49,686 nucleotides of DNA from Microcaldota archaeon (GCA_021821445.1 JAKACK010000006.1:1-49686); one strand, 5' to 3'. Numbered from the stretch's first letter, positions 1-10,002 are shown. The notes: generated by a model from the letters alone, not told the origin. A program made the numbers and translations.

Positions 1-177
1 GTATTTATCATTTTTATCAAATTATATAGGCATTTCTTTTATTTATACTTACTTTAAATTCTTTGATAAAATAATAAAATATCTGCAATTTTATCCCTAT
101 AAAAATTAGATATTAATAAATACTTTAAGGTAATATTTTATATTACTATTTATAAATAGAATTTATTAGGTGTAAAA

Positions 178-705
178 ATGGCAAGAATTAGACCTGCAAG
201 GACGGTTAGAGATATACATTCCCAAGCATGGGCTAGGTATTCTCAGAAAAAACCGAAAAAAAATTATATAAGAGCATTACCTCATACTAGTTTATTGGTA
301 TTCAACATGGGTGTTGATAAGGATAACTACGATTTGAAAGCGACATTGAATACAACATATCCAATACAGCTGAGATCAAATGCATTAGAAGCTGCAAGAC
401 AAATAATAAACAAATATCTTGAAATAAAGATACCAGGTGGTTACTATTTTAAAGTATTAGTTTATCCCCATAATGTTATAAGAGAGCATAAAATGGCTAC
501 AGGTGCAGGAGCAGATAGGATTTCACAGGGAATGAGTCATGCATTTGGAAGACCTATTGGTTTAGCAGCAAGATTAATAAAGGATCAACCTGTATTTATG
601 GTGAAAACCAGTAAGCAAAATATACCTTTTGTAAGAGAAGCATTTAACAGGGCTAGATCAAAACTTTCAGGAAGTTACAAAGTAGTAACAAATATTGCTT
701 CCTGA
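178..705 (+). CDS. rpl10e: 50S ribosomal protein L10e (uL16 family)
   Basis: Translation MARIRPARTVRDIHSQAWARYSQKKPKKNYIRALPH...GAGADRISQGMSHAFGRPIGLAAR is typical of archaeal L10e; SD-like aggtg upstream. Confidence 0.95.
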   Translation: MARIRPARTVRDIHSQAWARYSQKKPKKNYIRALPHTSLLVFNMGVDKDNYDLKATLNTTYPIQLRSNALEAARQIINKYLEIKIPGGYYFKVLVYPHNVIREHKMATGAGADRISQGMSHAFGRPIGLAARLIKDQPVFMVKTSKQNIPFVREAFNRARSKLSGSYKVVTNIAS

Positions 706-790
706 TTCTTATTTTTTATCTAATTTTTATCAATATTTACAATTATTATAAATATTTGATATTTTATATAGAACTTATTATGTGATATTT

Positions 791-1747
791 ATGAAGATTT
801 TAATACAGTTTCCAGAAGGTTTAAAGGATAAAGCATTCGATTACGCAAAACAATTAGAAAAAGAAGGAAATGAAGTTTATATAGATGCACATCCTACTTT
901 TGGAGCTTGTGATCTCGCTATAGATGAAGCTAAAACGCTTAAAGTTGATAAATTAATACATTTTGGGCACGCTGAATATGGTCATGACAGATTAAATAAT
1001 TTAGGTTTTGAAGTTGAATATAATGAATATAAGATAGATGCTCCTTTAACAATGCTGCCTAAATCCTTAGATTATTTAAAAGATTATAATACTTTAGGGT
1101 TGATAACAACTATACAGCATCAGCATCAGCTTAATTCTATTAAAAGCTTTTATGAAAAGAATGGAAAGAAAGTGCTTATAGGTAAACCTTATGGTCTTGC
1201 AAGAAAGGAAGGTCAAGTTTTAGGGTGTGATGTAGGAGCAGCAGCAACTATAGATAAAAATGTTGATGCTTTTGTTTATTTTGGAGGGGGCGTTTTTCAT
1301 CCACTTGGTGCAGTACTTGCAACTAAAAAACCATTTCTAGTTGTAGATCCTTTTAATTCAGAAGTTAAATTTATAGATGATATGAGAGTAACTTATGAAA
1401 AACAGAGAAGGGGTTTGATAATGTCATCTTTAAAAGCTAAGAAATTTGGTATATTGGTTAGCACGAAAAATGGGCAGTATAATAATAGACTTGCGGATAT
1501 ATTGAAAAAAAAGATAGATGAAGCTGGAATGCAAGCAGAAGTACTCATAACAAATACCTTTGATTTTAACTCGCTTGAAAACATGATTGATATAGATGCA
1601 TTTGTCAATACCGCTTGTCCTAGAATCGCGATTGACGATGTTGATAGGATCAGAAAACCTCTTTTAAATTCAAACGAACTTATGGAGGTATTGAAAATTA
1701 AAAAAGAGAGTGAAGAACTCAAACAAAAAGCTGAATCTGGAATTTAA
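791..1747 (+). CDS. dph2: Diphthamide biosynthesis enzyme Dph2 (2-(3-amino-3-carboxypropyl)histidine synthase)
   Basis: MKILIQFPEGLKDKAFDYAKQLE..., three conserved Cys contexts (FGACDLA, LGCDVGAA, NTACPRIAIDD). ATG at 791 preferred over GTG at 782. Confidence 0.9.
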   Translation: MKILIQFPEGLKDKAFDYAKQLEKEGNEVYIDAHPTFGACDLAIDEAKTLKVDKLIHFGHAEYGHDRLNNLGFEVEYNEYKIDAPLTMLPKSLDYLKDYNTLGLITTIQHQHQLNSIKSFYEKNGKKVLIGKPYGLARKEGQVLGCDVGAAATIDKNVDAFVYFGGGVFHPLGAVLATKKPFLVVDPFNSEVKFIDDMRVTYEKQRRGLIMSSLKAKKFGILVSTKNGQYNNRLADILKKKIDEAGMQAEVLITNTFDFNSLENMIDIDAFVNTACPRIAIDDVDRIRKPLLNSNELMEVLKIKKESEELKQKAESGI

Positions 1748-1807
1748 TTCATTTTAAAATAAAATTAGAATCTTTAAAATTTTTCTAAAAATTAAAAAAT
1801 AAAAGCT

Positions 1808-2014
1808 TCAAGAAGAAGCTTCAGATGTTTCTGGTTTGATGATTCTTGATGTGTCCTGATACTGTCTTGTCTCTTTGCTATTTGCTTTTCTTCTTAATTT
1901 TATGTTGTTGACATAGCATCTATTTGAACAATAGTAGTTTGCTTTGCCGTTTTTGAAGATGTATACTAATCCAGTACCCTTCTTTATCTCTTTTGAACAA
2001 TATGAACACTTCAT
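1808..2014 (-). CDS. rpl24e: 50S ribosomal protein L24e
   Basis: MKCSYCSKEIKKGTGLVYIFKNGKANYYCSNRCYVNNIKLRRK zinc-finger L24e signature. Confidence 0.95.
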   Translation of the reverse strand: MKCSYCSKEIKKGTGLVYIFKNGKANYYCSNRCYVNNIKLRRKANSKETRQYQDTSRIIKPETSEASS

Positions 2015-2023
2015 TTTATCACG

Positions 2024-2260
2024 TTATCTTATTCTTATTTCTTTTGCTTCTCTGCTTGTATCTGGCAATCTTATTATATCTCCAGGCTTTGCTGGTCCGA
2101 TCATATTTCTCCTTATTATTCTTCCCTTATCTTTTCCTTCAAGTATCTTGCATGATACGAGGTACACTTCGCCGTACATACCGGTTTTGTGCTTCATATC
2201 AATATCAATGATTTCAGCAAGAAACCCTGAAAATTGGGGGATTGGAAATTCATCTGCCAT
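2024..2260 (-). CDS. rps28e: 30S ribosomal protein S28e
   Basis: GMYGEVYLVSCKILEGKDKGRIIRRNMIGPAKPGDIIRLPDTSREAKEIR matches S28e C-terminal signature. Confidence 0.93.
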   Translation of the reverse strand: MADEFPIPQFSGFLAEIIDIDMKHKTGMYGEVYLVSCKILEGKDKGRIIRRNMIGPAKPGDIIRLPDTSREAKEIRIR

Positions 2261-2265
2261 TTAAA

Positions 2266-2703
2266 TCACTCTTTTTCTTCAGCTTTTTCTTTCTTCTCCT
2301 CTACTTTTTTCTCTTCTGCCTTCTCTTCCTTCTTTGGCTCAGATTTCTTTTCTTCAGAGGATTTTCCCGTAATCTTTGAAATTACAGTCTTTAAGCTTGA
2401 TTCTGCACTTCCTGCATTTTCTACTGCAACTGCTGAGCATTGTACATTTAACCCAATTGCCTTTCCGAGATCTAATTTACTTGGAACTGCTATGAATGGA
2501 ACCTTCTTTTCTTCACATAATTTAGGGATATGTGCAACTATCTCTGCAGGTTCAACATCTGATGCATAAGCGACAAACATTGCTATTCCTCTTTCTATAC
2601 TTTTGGTTGTTTCATTAACACCCTTCTTTATCTTTCCAGACTGCTTTATCGCTTGTAAAGCTTCATATGTATTATCTAATACTTCTTTTGATACTTCTAC
2701 CAT
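2266..2703 (-). CDS. rpl7ae: 50S ribosomal protein L7Ae with Lys/Glu-rich C-terminal extension
   Basis: KKGVNETTKSIERGIAMFVAYASDVEPAEIVAHIPKLCEEKKVPFIAVPSKLDLGKAIG = L7Ae core; tail KSEEKKSEPKKEEKAEEKKVEEKKEKAEEKE. Confidence 0.95.
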   Translation of the reverse strand: MVEVSKEVLDNTYEALQAIKQSGKIKKGVNETTKSIERGIAMFVAYASDVEPAEIVAHIPKLCEEKKVPFIAVPSKLDLGKAIGLNVQCSAVAVENAGSAESSLKTVISKITGKSSEEKKSEPKKEEKAEEKKVEEKKEKAEEKE

Positions 2704-2774
2704 TTATTTCACCTTAGTTCAACCTTCATTGGTTAATATAATATTTCATAAAAATATTTAAACATATAATAAAA

Positions 2775-4967
2775 TCAAATCATGAAATCGTTTGCTGTTG
2801 GTGGTTCTGGTGGCTGACCCTTCCTCTGCCTGATTTCTCTTACAACTTGTGATTGTATGTTCGCTGGAAGTTTTTCAAATCCTGCAAACTCTGTATACCA
2901 TGTTGCTCTTCCTTGTGTAAGCCCTCTCAAATCATTTGAAAAACCCTTTAAGGTTTCAGCTACTGGAAGTCTGACCACGATTTTAACATCTTCGCCTTCT
3001 TGTCCTATCTCTTGAACCTGACCTCTCTTACTCTGTACAAAGGTTATCAAACCAGACATATAATCTTGAGGTGCTTCTATTGTATAAATTTGTATAGGTT
3101 CTAGTAAGAATACCCCTGCTGTCAACATAGATGCGTAAACACCATTTCTTGCTGCAGGTATTACCTGTGCAGGACCTCTGTGAACTGGATCTTCGTGTAT
3201 TGTTGCATCCACAATTGTTATTAAGATTCCAGAAGCTTTTTCTCTTGCTAAAGGTCCATCCTTTATGGCCTCCTCAAATCCATCGATTAAAAGCTCCATT
3301 ACCTCATTCATATATTGTACTCCATGAGTCATATCTGCCAGTATACATTTATTGTATATATCGACAGTATTCTTAGCTATTGCTCTATCTAATCCTGCTG
3401 CTACCATATCTTCTATAGCTGATTGTCCTTTTGGCTTTCCTTCTCTTATTACACCTTCATCTATTGCCTTTTGCACTGATTCAGGAAGTGGTTCTGCAAC
3501 CATGTAGAATCTAGAATGCCTATTTGGTGTTTTACTTTCAACTGGTCCTGCTTTCTTATCTATTGTTTCTTTGTAAATTACAATTGGTGGGCTGGAAATT
3601 ATAGGTATCTTAAAATTATCTCTTATTTTTGTCTCAATTATTTCAAGGTGAAGCTCACCCATACCACTTACAAGATGTTCTCCTGTTTCTTGGTTAATTT
3701 CGACTACTATCGTTGGATCTTCTTTTGAAAGTTCTCTTAATGCTTCTATTAATTTTGATGTGTCTCTTGAATCCTTGGCTTCTATAGCTTTTGTTACTAC
3801 TGGTTTTGAATAATGAGTTATCTGTTCAAATGGCTCCATATCGAAACCACTTATAGTATCTCCTATACTCACATCCTTTAAACCGATTATAGCTGCAATA
3901 TTACCTGCTGGTATCTCGTCGACTATAACTCTGTCTGGACCCATATATATACCTACCATCTGTATTCTTTGAGTTCCGGCTTGTCCAGATACCTGAACTT
4001 CAGTACCTTTTTTTGCAACTCCTGAAAATATCCTAGCAACAACAACCTCTCCGCTGTGCTGATCATAAGTTAAATTGAAAACCACTCCTGCCATTTTAGA
4101 GGATTCATCTACAGTTGTCATCGCTTTTCCTGCTTCACTGTTAAGATCTCCTTTCCATATATGGGGAATTCTATAGGGTTGTGCTACATCAGGGTTTGGC
4201 AAATGTTCAATTATCATAGCCAATACTGCTTCATCTATCGGTCCTACCTCTTGAAGCTTCTTCTCATCTCCTGCTGCTGTTAATGCGAATATATCTTTAA
4301 AGGTAGTATGATACTTTTCCATAATTAATTTTGAGATTGCCCACTTTTTGTAAGCTGAACCCATAGCAACATTTCCCTTTTCTACACTTACAGTCCATTT
4401 TCCTTTAAATTCTTCAGGTACATTTTTTTCTATCAATCTGTTTATATCATCAATCAATTTTGAGATTCTACTAAAAGTTTCTTCTGGAGTTAAACGTAAT
4501 TCTGTAAGTAATCTATCTACTTTATTTATAAATAGTACAGGTTTAGCTTTTTCTTTTAATGCCTGCTTTAAAACAGTTTCAGTCTGTGGCATTATACCTT
4601 CTACTGGATCCACAACTAATATAACACCATCTATCGCACGCATAGCTTTTGTGACTCCTCCACCAAAATCTACGTGACCAGGTGTATCAATTAAGTTTAT
4701 TATGTAATCCTTTCCGTTATAAGGAAAACCTAATGATATGTTTGCCGATTTGATTGTCATTCTCCTATCTTTTTCTATAGCTTCATAGTTCGTATATAAT
4801 GCATCTCCTGCTGCTGCTTTTGAAATTAATCCTGCACGAGCTAATAACGAATCAGTTAGTGTTGTTTTTCCATGGTGTACGTGCGCTATAATAGCTACAT
4901 TTCTTATCTGCTCTGTATTTTTAAGTATTTTAACAATTTCATCTACTATATATTCTTTTCTGACCAT
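2775..4967 (-). CDS. fusA: Elongation factor 2 (aEF-2)
   Basis: IIAHVHHGKTTLTDSLL, DTPGHVDFGGGV, NKVDR, diphthamide loop HEDPVHRGPAQVIPA; start moved to internal ATG (MVRKEYIVDEIVKILKN). Confidence 0.97.
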   Translation of the reverse strand: MVRKEYIVDEIVKILKNTEQIRNVAIIAHVHHGKTTLTDSLLARAGLISKAAAGDALYTNYEAIEKDRRMTIKSANISLGFPYNGKDYIINLIDTPGHVDFGGGVTKAMRAIDGVILVVDPVEGIMPQTETVLKQALKEKAKPVLFINKVDRLLTELRLTPEETFSRISKLIDDINRLIEKNVPEEFKGKWTVSVEKGNVAMGSAYKKWAISKLIMEKYHTTFKDIFALTAAGDEKKLQEVGPIDEAVLAMIIEHLPNPDVAQPYRIPHIWKGDLNSEAGKAMTTVDESSKMAGVVFNLTYDQHSGEVVVARIFSGVAKKGTEVQVSGQAGTQRIQMVGIYMGPDRVIVDEIPAGNIAAIIGLKDVSIGDTISGFDMEPFEQITHYSKPVVTKAIEAKDSRDTSKLIEALRELSKEDPTIVVEINQETGEHLVSGMGELHLEIIETKIRDNFKIPIISSPPIVIYKETIDKKAGPVESKTPNRHSRFYMVAEPLPESVQKAIDEGVIREGKPKGQSAIEDMVAAGLDRAIAKNTVDIYNKCILADMTHGVQYMNEVMELLIDGFEEAIKDGPLAREKASGILITIVDATIHEDPVHRGPAQVIPAARNGVYASMLTAGVFLLEPIQIYTIEAPQDYMSGLITFVQSKRGQVQEIGQEGEDVKIVVRLPVAETLKGFSNDLRGLTQGRATWYTEFAGFEKLPANIQSQVVREIRQRKGQPPEPPTANDFMI

Positions 4968-4980
4968 TATTATCACTTAG

Positions 4981-5838
4981 TTATTTTGCACTTCTCGCCA
5001 TACGCTCTATTTCGTTCTTTCTCTTTATTGAATAACTGTTTATATCATTCTTTGCTGCTAATATTATTTCTGAAGCTAATGCATTTGATATTGTCCTTTT
5101 ATTATTAAAAGCACCTATTATTGATGCTGTTGCAATGTTCTTCAATGCTATGTCCATTCTACGACTTGCACTTACGTCTACTGATATATTAGATATTGTT
5201 CCTCCGTGTCTTACTCTAGTTGTATCTTCTATAGGAGCACTATTTTCTATTGCAATTATGAATACATTTAATGGATTTTGTTTTGTCTGTTTGTAAACTG
5301 AATCAAATGCCTCTTCAACAATATGAAGTACCTTTATTTTCTTTCCTTGAAGTCTGCCTTTTGTTCTTATAACATGTCCTCCAATTCTTTTTCCAGTACC
5401 TCCCCTCATAAGTGAATTCTCAAGCCTCTCTATAACATTTATATTGGCTTTTGAAAACATTTTATTGCTTCCTTTTCTGTATGTCAAAGGATTTACAATA
5501 GGTTTTAGATTAAGATAATTCTTAAGGCTAAGGTCATGTACCTCAACATCGTAATCATATTTGTTGAATAATTTTATTTTATTCATACTTGTTTTTGCTG
5601 ATGATTCTTCTTTTTTTAATTCCTTTTTCTCTTCAGCTTTTTCTTTCTTTTCTTCTTTTTCTTCTAATTTTTTCTCTTCTGCTCGTTCTTTTTTAGTCTC
5701 TTTCTCCCCCTTTTTTGTTTCTAACCCTTTTTTTGTTTCTGGCTCTTTAGCCTCATTTTCAACTTTTTTAGAGACTTCGAGCTTTCTTTTTTTATCTTTT
5801 TCAATTTTTGTATTTTTATCTGAAGACATAAATATCAT
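4981..5838 (-). CDS. rps7: 30S ribosomal protein S7 with ~85-residue Lys/Glu-rich N-terminal extension
   Basis: C-terminal ~190 aa KLFNKYDYDVEVHDLSLKNYLNLKPIVNPLTYRKGSNKMF... = archaeal S7. Confidence 0.93.
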   Translation of the reverse strand: MIFMSSDKNTKIEKDKKRKLEVSKKVENEAKEPETKKGLETKKGEKETKKERAEEKKLEEKEEKKEKAEEKKELKKEESSAKTSMNKIKLFNKYDYDVEVHDLSLKNYLNLKPIVNPLTYRKGSNKMFSKANINVIERLENSLMRGGTGKRIGGHVIRTKGRLQGKKIKVLHIVEEAFDSVYKQTKQNPLNVFIIAIENSAPIEDTTRVRHGGTISNISVDVSASRRMDIALKNIATASIIGAFNNKRTISNALASEIILAAKNDINSYSIKRKNEIERMARSAK

Positions 5839-6263
5839 CTCTTTGGTTTCTGCTTCTTACCGTTTGCAACCAATTTTAATCTTGCACCATTAACTTCGAC
5901 TACTTTATATTTCAGTCCAGGTATACATCCCATCTGTCCTCTCTGAGATCCACCCAATCCCTCTATTGTCACTTCGTCGTGTTCATCAATAAAGTTTATA
6001 GCATTATCATGTGGAACATAAGCACCCACAATCTTACCATTCTTTATCAATTGTACCTTTACGCACTTTATCTGACCGGAATGAGGCTGTTTTTGTTCTA
6101 CAGCATATTTCTGTAGTACTAAACCACTTGCTCTTGGATTTGTTCCAACTGGATCATATTTTGATTTGAGTTTGAACTTTCTCCTCTTTAACGGCTTCTT
6201 AAGCATCACCTGATGCTTCCTATCTTTTAATAATTTTCTAGCTGCGAATTGACCATTTGGCAA
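5835..6263 (-). CDS. rps12: 30S ribosomal protein S12
   Basis: PNGQFAARKLLKDRKHQ...KYDPVGTNPRASGLVLQKYAVEQKQPHSGQIKCVKVQL; probable TTG start at 6263 preceded by aaaggtg, matching the family N-terminus, rather than ATG at 6296. Confidence 0.93.
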   Translation of the reverse strand: MPNGQFAARKLLKDRKHQVMLKKPLKRRKFKLKSKYDPVGTNPRASGLVLQKYAVEQKQPHSGQIKCVKVQLIKNGKIVGAYVPHDNAINFIDEHDEVTIEGLGGSQRGQMGCIPGLKYKVVEVNGARLKLVANGKKQKPKR

Positions 6264-6273
6264 AATAACACCT

Positions 6274-6588
6274 TTATTTACTTGAAGTTTCTTCAAGTTT
6301 ATTTAAAATATCAGAAGTTCCTGGATCTATAATTGACAATGCTGAAACTGAAAAAGGTTTACCGCATGCGGAACCTAATTCCATAGAATTTCCTTCAAAG
6401 TACTGAATTTTTACATCTGCTACTTTTGATAAATGTTCTATATTTTGAATAGTATTTGGATCATTAATCTTTGCTAATACTATTAATTTTGAACTATTAT
6501 CTCTAAGAGACCTTATAACATCATTTAAACCTATTGCACTCTTACCTGTATCTACTGCAAGTCTGATACTATTTGTTGAATCTGCCAT
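6274..6588 (-). CDS. rpl30e: 50S ribosomal protein L30e
   Basis: IRLAVDTGKSAIGLNDVIRSLRDNSSKLIVLAKINDPN; immediately upstream of S12, conserved archaeal order L30e-S12-S7-EF2. Confidence 0.88.
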   Translation of the reverse strand: MADSTNSIRLAVDTGKSAIGLNDVIRSLRDNSSKLIVLAKINDPNTIQNIEHLSKVADVKIQYFEGNSMELGSACGKPFSVSALSIIDPGTSDILNKLEETSSK

Positions 6589-6753
6589 AATTACACTCCT
6601 TTAATTTTAAAATATGTTTAGAACCGTCGAAATAATAGACAGTTAATATATATTTGAACGTAATAACATTTAAACTTAACGTTTTTACACTTAAAGATTA
6701 CTAGTAAATATATTTAATGCTTTATTTTTATTGGATATAATAAACTATTTGCT

Positions 6754-8025
6754 TTAACTTCTAACTCTGCTTTTTATTAGAGATATTACATCACTCAATT
6801 GCGTCGTTTCCTCAGCACCTGTTTCCATATTTCTTAATTTTACCATTTTTGATTCTTCTTCTGATGGTCCTACAAAAATAACATATTTAAAATGAAGGGA
6901 ATTTGCATAAGAAAGTTGATTTGATATATTCCTCTCTGAAGCATTTAGATCTGTATTTATCCCATTTGCCCTTAATTCATTCGCTACGCTTAAAGCATAA
7001 TTATAATTTTCTTTTTTTACATTCGCGATGAATACTTGTGATGGTGAGTATTCTTTTGAATTTTTAAAATTTAATATGTCTAAAAGTCTGTCTACACCAA
7101 TTGATGCTCCTACTGCATTTATCGATTTTCCACCATACATTTCTATTAAATGATCGTATCTCCCTCCTCCACCTAATGATGAATTTTCACCTTTTATCTT
7201 GAATTCAAATACGATGCTAGTGTAATAATCTATACCTCTAACCGTTGAAAAATCTAAAATTATGTTTTCTTTTATGTTATATATTTTTAAAAGTTTTAAA
7301 GTTTCATTAATCTCTCGCGTTGCATCTTCTCCAACTATTTTTGATATAAGATCTATTTTTTGTTCATTTGATCCTTCAAATGATATCAGTTCTATTATCT
7401 TGCTTGACTTTTCTTTACCTATTAATTCCTCTATTATTTTTCTGACCCCTTCAACACCTATTTTATCCATTTTGTCAATTGAACGCATCACTTTTATTTG
7501 ATCATTTCCAGTTACTTCTATTTTTTCAAAGAACTTATCAAGTAAACTTCTATCATTTACTGAAACTGAAAAATCAATATTGAATGATGTATATACCTTT
7601 GATAATACTGCTATGACCTCAGCATTTCCTTTTATGCTCTCTCCTCCTATTATATCTATATCAGCTTGAGTGAATTCTCTATATCTTAATCTCTGAGGTT
7701 CATCCATCCTCCACACTTCACCAATCGAGTATCTTTTAAATGGAAGGGGTAAATCTGAATGCATTATGAAATATCTTGCTAATGAAACTGTCTGGTCATA
7801 CCTCAAACCTAAATTCTCTTCCTTTAATTTAAATATTAATTTATTTTCTTCACCAATAGAATCTTTTGCCAATAAAATATCAAGTGACTCTAGCTTTGGT
7901 GTATTTATGCTTAAAAATCCGTATAGTTGAAATACAGATTCAATTTTTTTAATTACATTTAAACGAAAAAGAGATTCATTTGGAAGCATATCTCTAAAAC
8001 CTTTAGGAAAAGGAAGATCAGTCAT
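6754..8025 (-). CDS. hisS: Histidyl-tRNA synthetase
   Basis: PKGFRDMLPNE, GEVWRMDEPQRLRYREFTQADIDIIG, GGGGRYDHLIEMYGG, GASIGVDRLL motifs. Confidence 0.95.
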   Translation of the reverse strand: MTDLPFPKGFRDMLPNESLFRLNVIKKIESVFQLYGFLSINTPKLESLDILLAKDSIGEENKLIFKLKEENLGLRYDQTVSLARYFIMHSDLPLPFKRYSIGEVWRMDEPQRLRYREFTQADIDIIGGESIKGNAEVIAVLSKVYTSFNIDFSVSVNDRSLLDKFFEKIEVTGNDQIKVMRSIDKMDKIGVEGVRKIIEELIGKEKSSKIIELISFEGSNEQKIDLISKIVGEDATREINETLKLLKIYNIKENIILDFSTVRGIDYYTSIVFEFKIKGENSSLGGGGRYDHLIEMYGGKSINAVGASIGVDRLLDILNFKNSKEYSPSQVFIANVKKENYNYALSVANELRANGINTDLNASERNISNQLSYANSLHFKYVIFVGPSEEESKMVKLRNMETGAEETTQLSDVISLIKSRVRS

Positions 8026-8038
8026 AAAAAAACCCAAA

Positions 8039-8359
8039 TTAAATATTTGAATCGATCCAACTTCTTAAACTTTCTGCGGGTATTGCACCTACACTTTGAG
8101 CTTTTACCTTGCCGTTTTCTATTAATAATGCTGTTGGTATGCTCATTATATTGTACTTTGCTGCAATATCCTCATTATCATCTGCATTCAATTTTACAAA
8201 TTTTACTTTTCCTTCATATGCTTGGGATACTTCGTCTACAACTGGGGAAAATATCCTACATGGACCACACCATTCTGCCCATATATCTACTACTACAGGT
8301 ATGTCTGATTCCAGAACTTCTGATTCAAAATTTGAAGAATTTACATCGGTTACACTCAT
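8039..8359 (-). CDS. trxA: Thioredoxin
   Basis: VVDIWAEWCGPCRIFSPVVDE (WCGPC active site), cis-Pro MSIPTALLIENGK. Confidence 0.95.
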   Translation of the reverse strand: MSVTDVNSSNFESEVLESDIPVVVDIWAEWCGPCRIFSPVVDEVSQAYEGKVKFVKLNADDNEDIAAKYNIMSIPTALLIENGKVKAQSVGAIPAESLRSWIDSNI

Positions 8360-8464
8360 TTTTTATCACTTATTTATTTTCGAAGTTAAAATTATTAAAT
8401 AATTGCTATTCAAAAAAGTTATTTTTTGTAAAAAATAATAAAAAAATTTATATAAATAATAACA

Positions 8465-8887
8465 TTAATTTCTAAAACCTGACCTTCTTCTTCCCCCTCT
8501 TTTTGTTTGCTTTTCTGTGTTTGCATTTACAAATTCAGTAGAAAGGTCTTCTTCATTATTCTGTGACATCCATGTTTTGATGTATTGTGTTATATTCTTA
8601 AATGGTTGGGTGTATCTATCGGTTAATTCATAGTATGTGTTTTCATGCTTCAGCAATCCAAGTTTGACTGCATAATCTAAATATCTTTTTGCAGTTGCTG
8701 TTGGTATGTCATCAGATATATCTTTAAGTTTTAACTTTCCTCTCTGCTTTACTCTAACTAATATTAGTGAAAATCTGTATGCTTCGGTTTCATTATCAAA
8801 AAATAGCTTTGCAATTTCACTTACTTTAGGATCCTTTATTTTTTCCTTAAAAGGAGCATCTTCAAACTCCCAATATTTTATTGACAT
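8465..8887 (-). CDS. Conserved hypothetical, winged-helix-like domain with basic RGG-type tail
   Basis: MSIKYWEFEDAPFKEKIKDPKVSEIAKLFF...LKLKDISDDIPTATAKRYLDYAVKLGLLKHENTYYELTDRY; C-terminus TKRGGRRRSGFRN. Confidence 0.6.
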   Translation of the reverse strand: MSIKYWEFEDAPFKEKIKDPKVSEIAKLFFDNETEAYRFSLILVRVKQRGKLKLKDISDDIPTATAKRYLDYAVKLGLLKHENTYYELTDRYTQPFKNITQYIKTWMSQNNEEDLSTEFVNANTEKQTKRGGRRRSGFRN

Positions 8888-8907
8888 ATTAACACTGTAT
8901 ATTTGTC

Positions 8908-10002
8908 TCATTTATCTTTAATAAATGTTATGATATCTCCGTCCTTTAAAACGTGCATAATGCCAACTCTTTGGTTTGGATATTTTACACTTGGTCCTGT
9001 TATATACGCATATTTTATCTCGTTAGCAAATTCGCTGTGTAATATTTTCGCAACAGAAAATGCTGTTGCCCCTTTTTTTAGCGTCATTGGTGATTTTTCA
9101 TCAGACAACCTTGGCTTTATATATATCCTAATTATACCTAAAGCGTTGTACATTGTACTTTTTAACTCTTCCATATTTATAGAATTTAAAGCACTTACAG
9201 GTATCACTTTTAATGAAAAATTACTCTTTAAGTAATCCAATTCCTTCTTGTAATCTTTTACTAAATCTATTTTGTTCAAAACTATTATTGCATTTAAATA
9301 TACAGAACTTCTTGAAACATAACCAATTAATTCGTCATCACTTAGGTCATCATAAATTCTTACATCCGCATTATATATGCCAAAACCGTTGAATATCTCT
9401 TTTACCTCTTCATTACGAAGTTTTGATTTATTTATCAGGTTTATACCATTGCTTTTATTCTCTATTACAACTATATCCGGTTTCCTTTTTATGTAAATAT
9501 GCAGTGAATTCAGTTCTTTCATTAAGAATTCTATTTGATTTACCTGTTTTACATCTATTACAAATGCAACTAAATCAGCTATTCTCATTTGAGCTATAAC
9601 ACTGAGACCATTACCTGCACCAAGATGTGCATCATTTATTATTCCCGGCATATCCAATATCTGTATATGGGCATCCCTATAATTCATTGTACCAGGTACA
9701 ATACCAATTGTTGTAAATGCATATTCTGCAGTTTTAGAGTTAGCTTTTGTTAAATCATTTAATATTGAAGATTTTCCAGTGCTGGGAAATCCCATCAAAA
9801 CTATAGTTGAATCTCCAGTTTTTTTTACAAAAAATCCTTTTTCATGTCTTCTTCTACTCGCTATTACAATGTCTTTTTTAACGGATGCAATTTTTGCCCT
9901 TAATTTTCCTACATATTTATTTGTCGCTTTGTTATCTTTAACTTTAGCGTACTCCTCTTTGAGTTCTTCTAAGCGTGTTTCTAGTTTATCCTTCGTTTCC
10001 AT
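8908..10002 (-). CDS. DRG/Obg-family GTPase with C-terminal TGS domain
   Basis: VLMGFPSTGKSSILNDLTKANSKTAEYAFTTIGIVPG, ILDMPGII, NKID, C-terminal TGS-like IRIYIKPRLSDEKSPMTLKKGATAFSVAKILHSEF. Confidence 0.92.
   Translation of the reverse strand: METKDKLETRLEELKEEYAKVKDNKATNKYVGKLRAKIASVKKDIVIASRRRHEKGFFVKKTGDSTIVLMGFPSTGKSSILNDLTKANSKTAEYAFTTIGIVPGTMNYRDAHIQILDMPGIINDAHLGAGNGLSVIAQMRIADLVAFVIDVKQVNQIEFLMKELNSLHIYIKRKPDIVVIENKSNGINLINKSKLRNEEVKEIFNGFGIYNADVRIYDDLSDDELIGYVSRSSVYLNAIIVLNKIDLVKDYKKELDYLKSNFSLKVIPVSALNSINMEELKSTMYNALGIIRIYIKPRLSDEKSPMTLKKGATAFSVAKILHSEFANEIKYAYITGPSVKYPNQRVGIMHVLKDGDIITFIKDK

Noticed and set aside
1393-1722. Antisense ORFs opposite real genes (e.g. 1393..1722 -, 1944..2264 +, 5561..5893 +, 31699..32028 +)
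   Set aside because: Shadow ORFs opposite recognised proteins, with Ser/Phe/Leu-rich translations expected from antisense of AT-rich Lys/Glu-coding genes.
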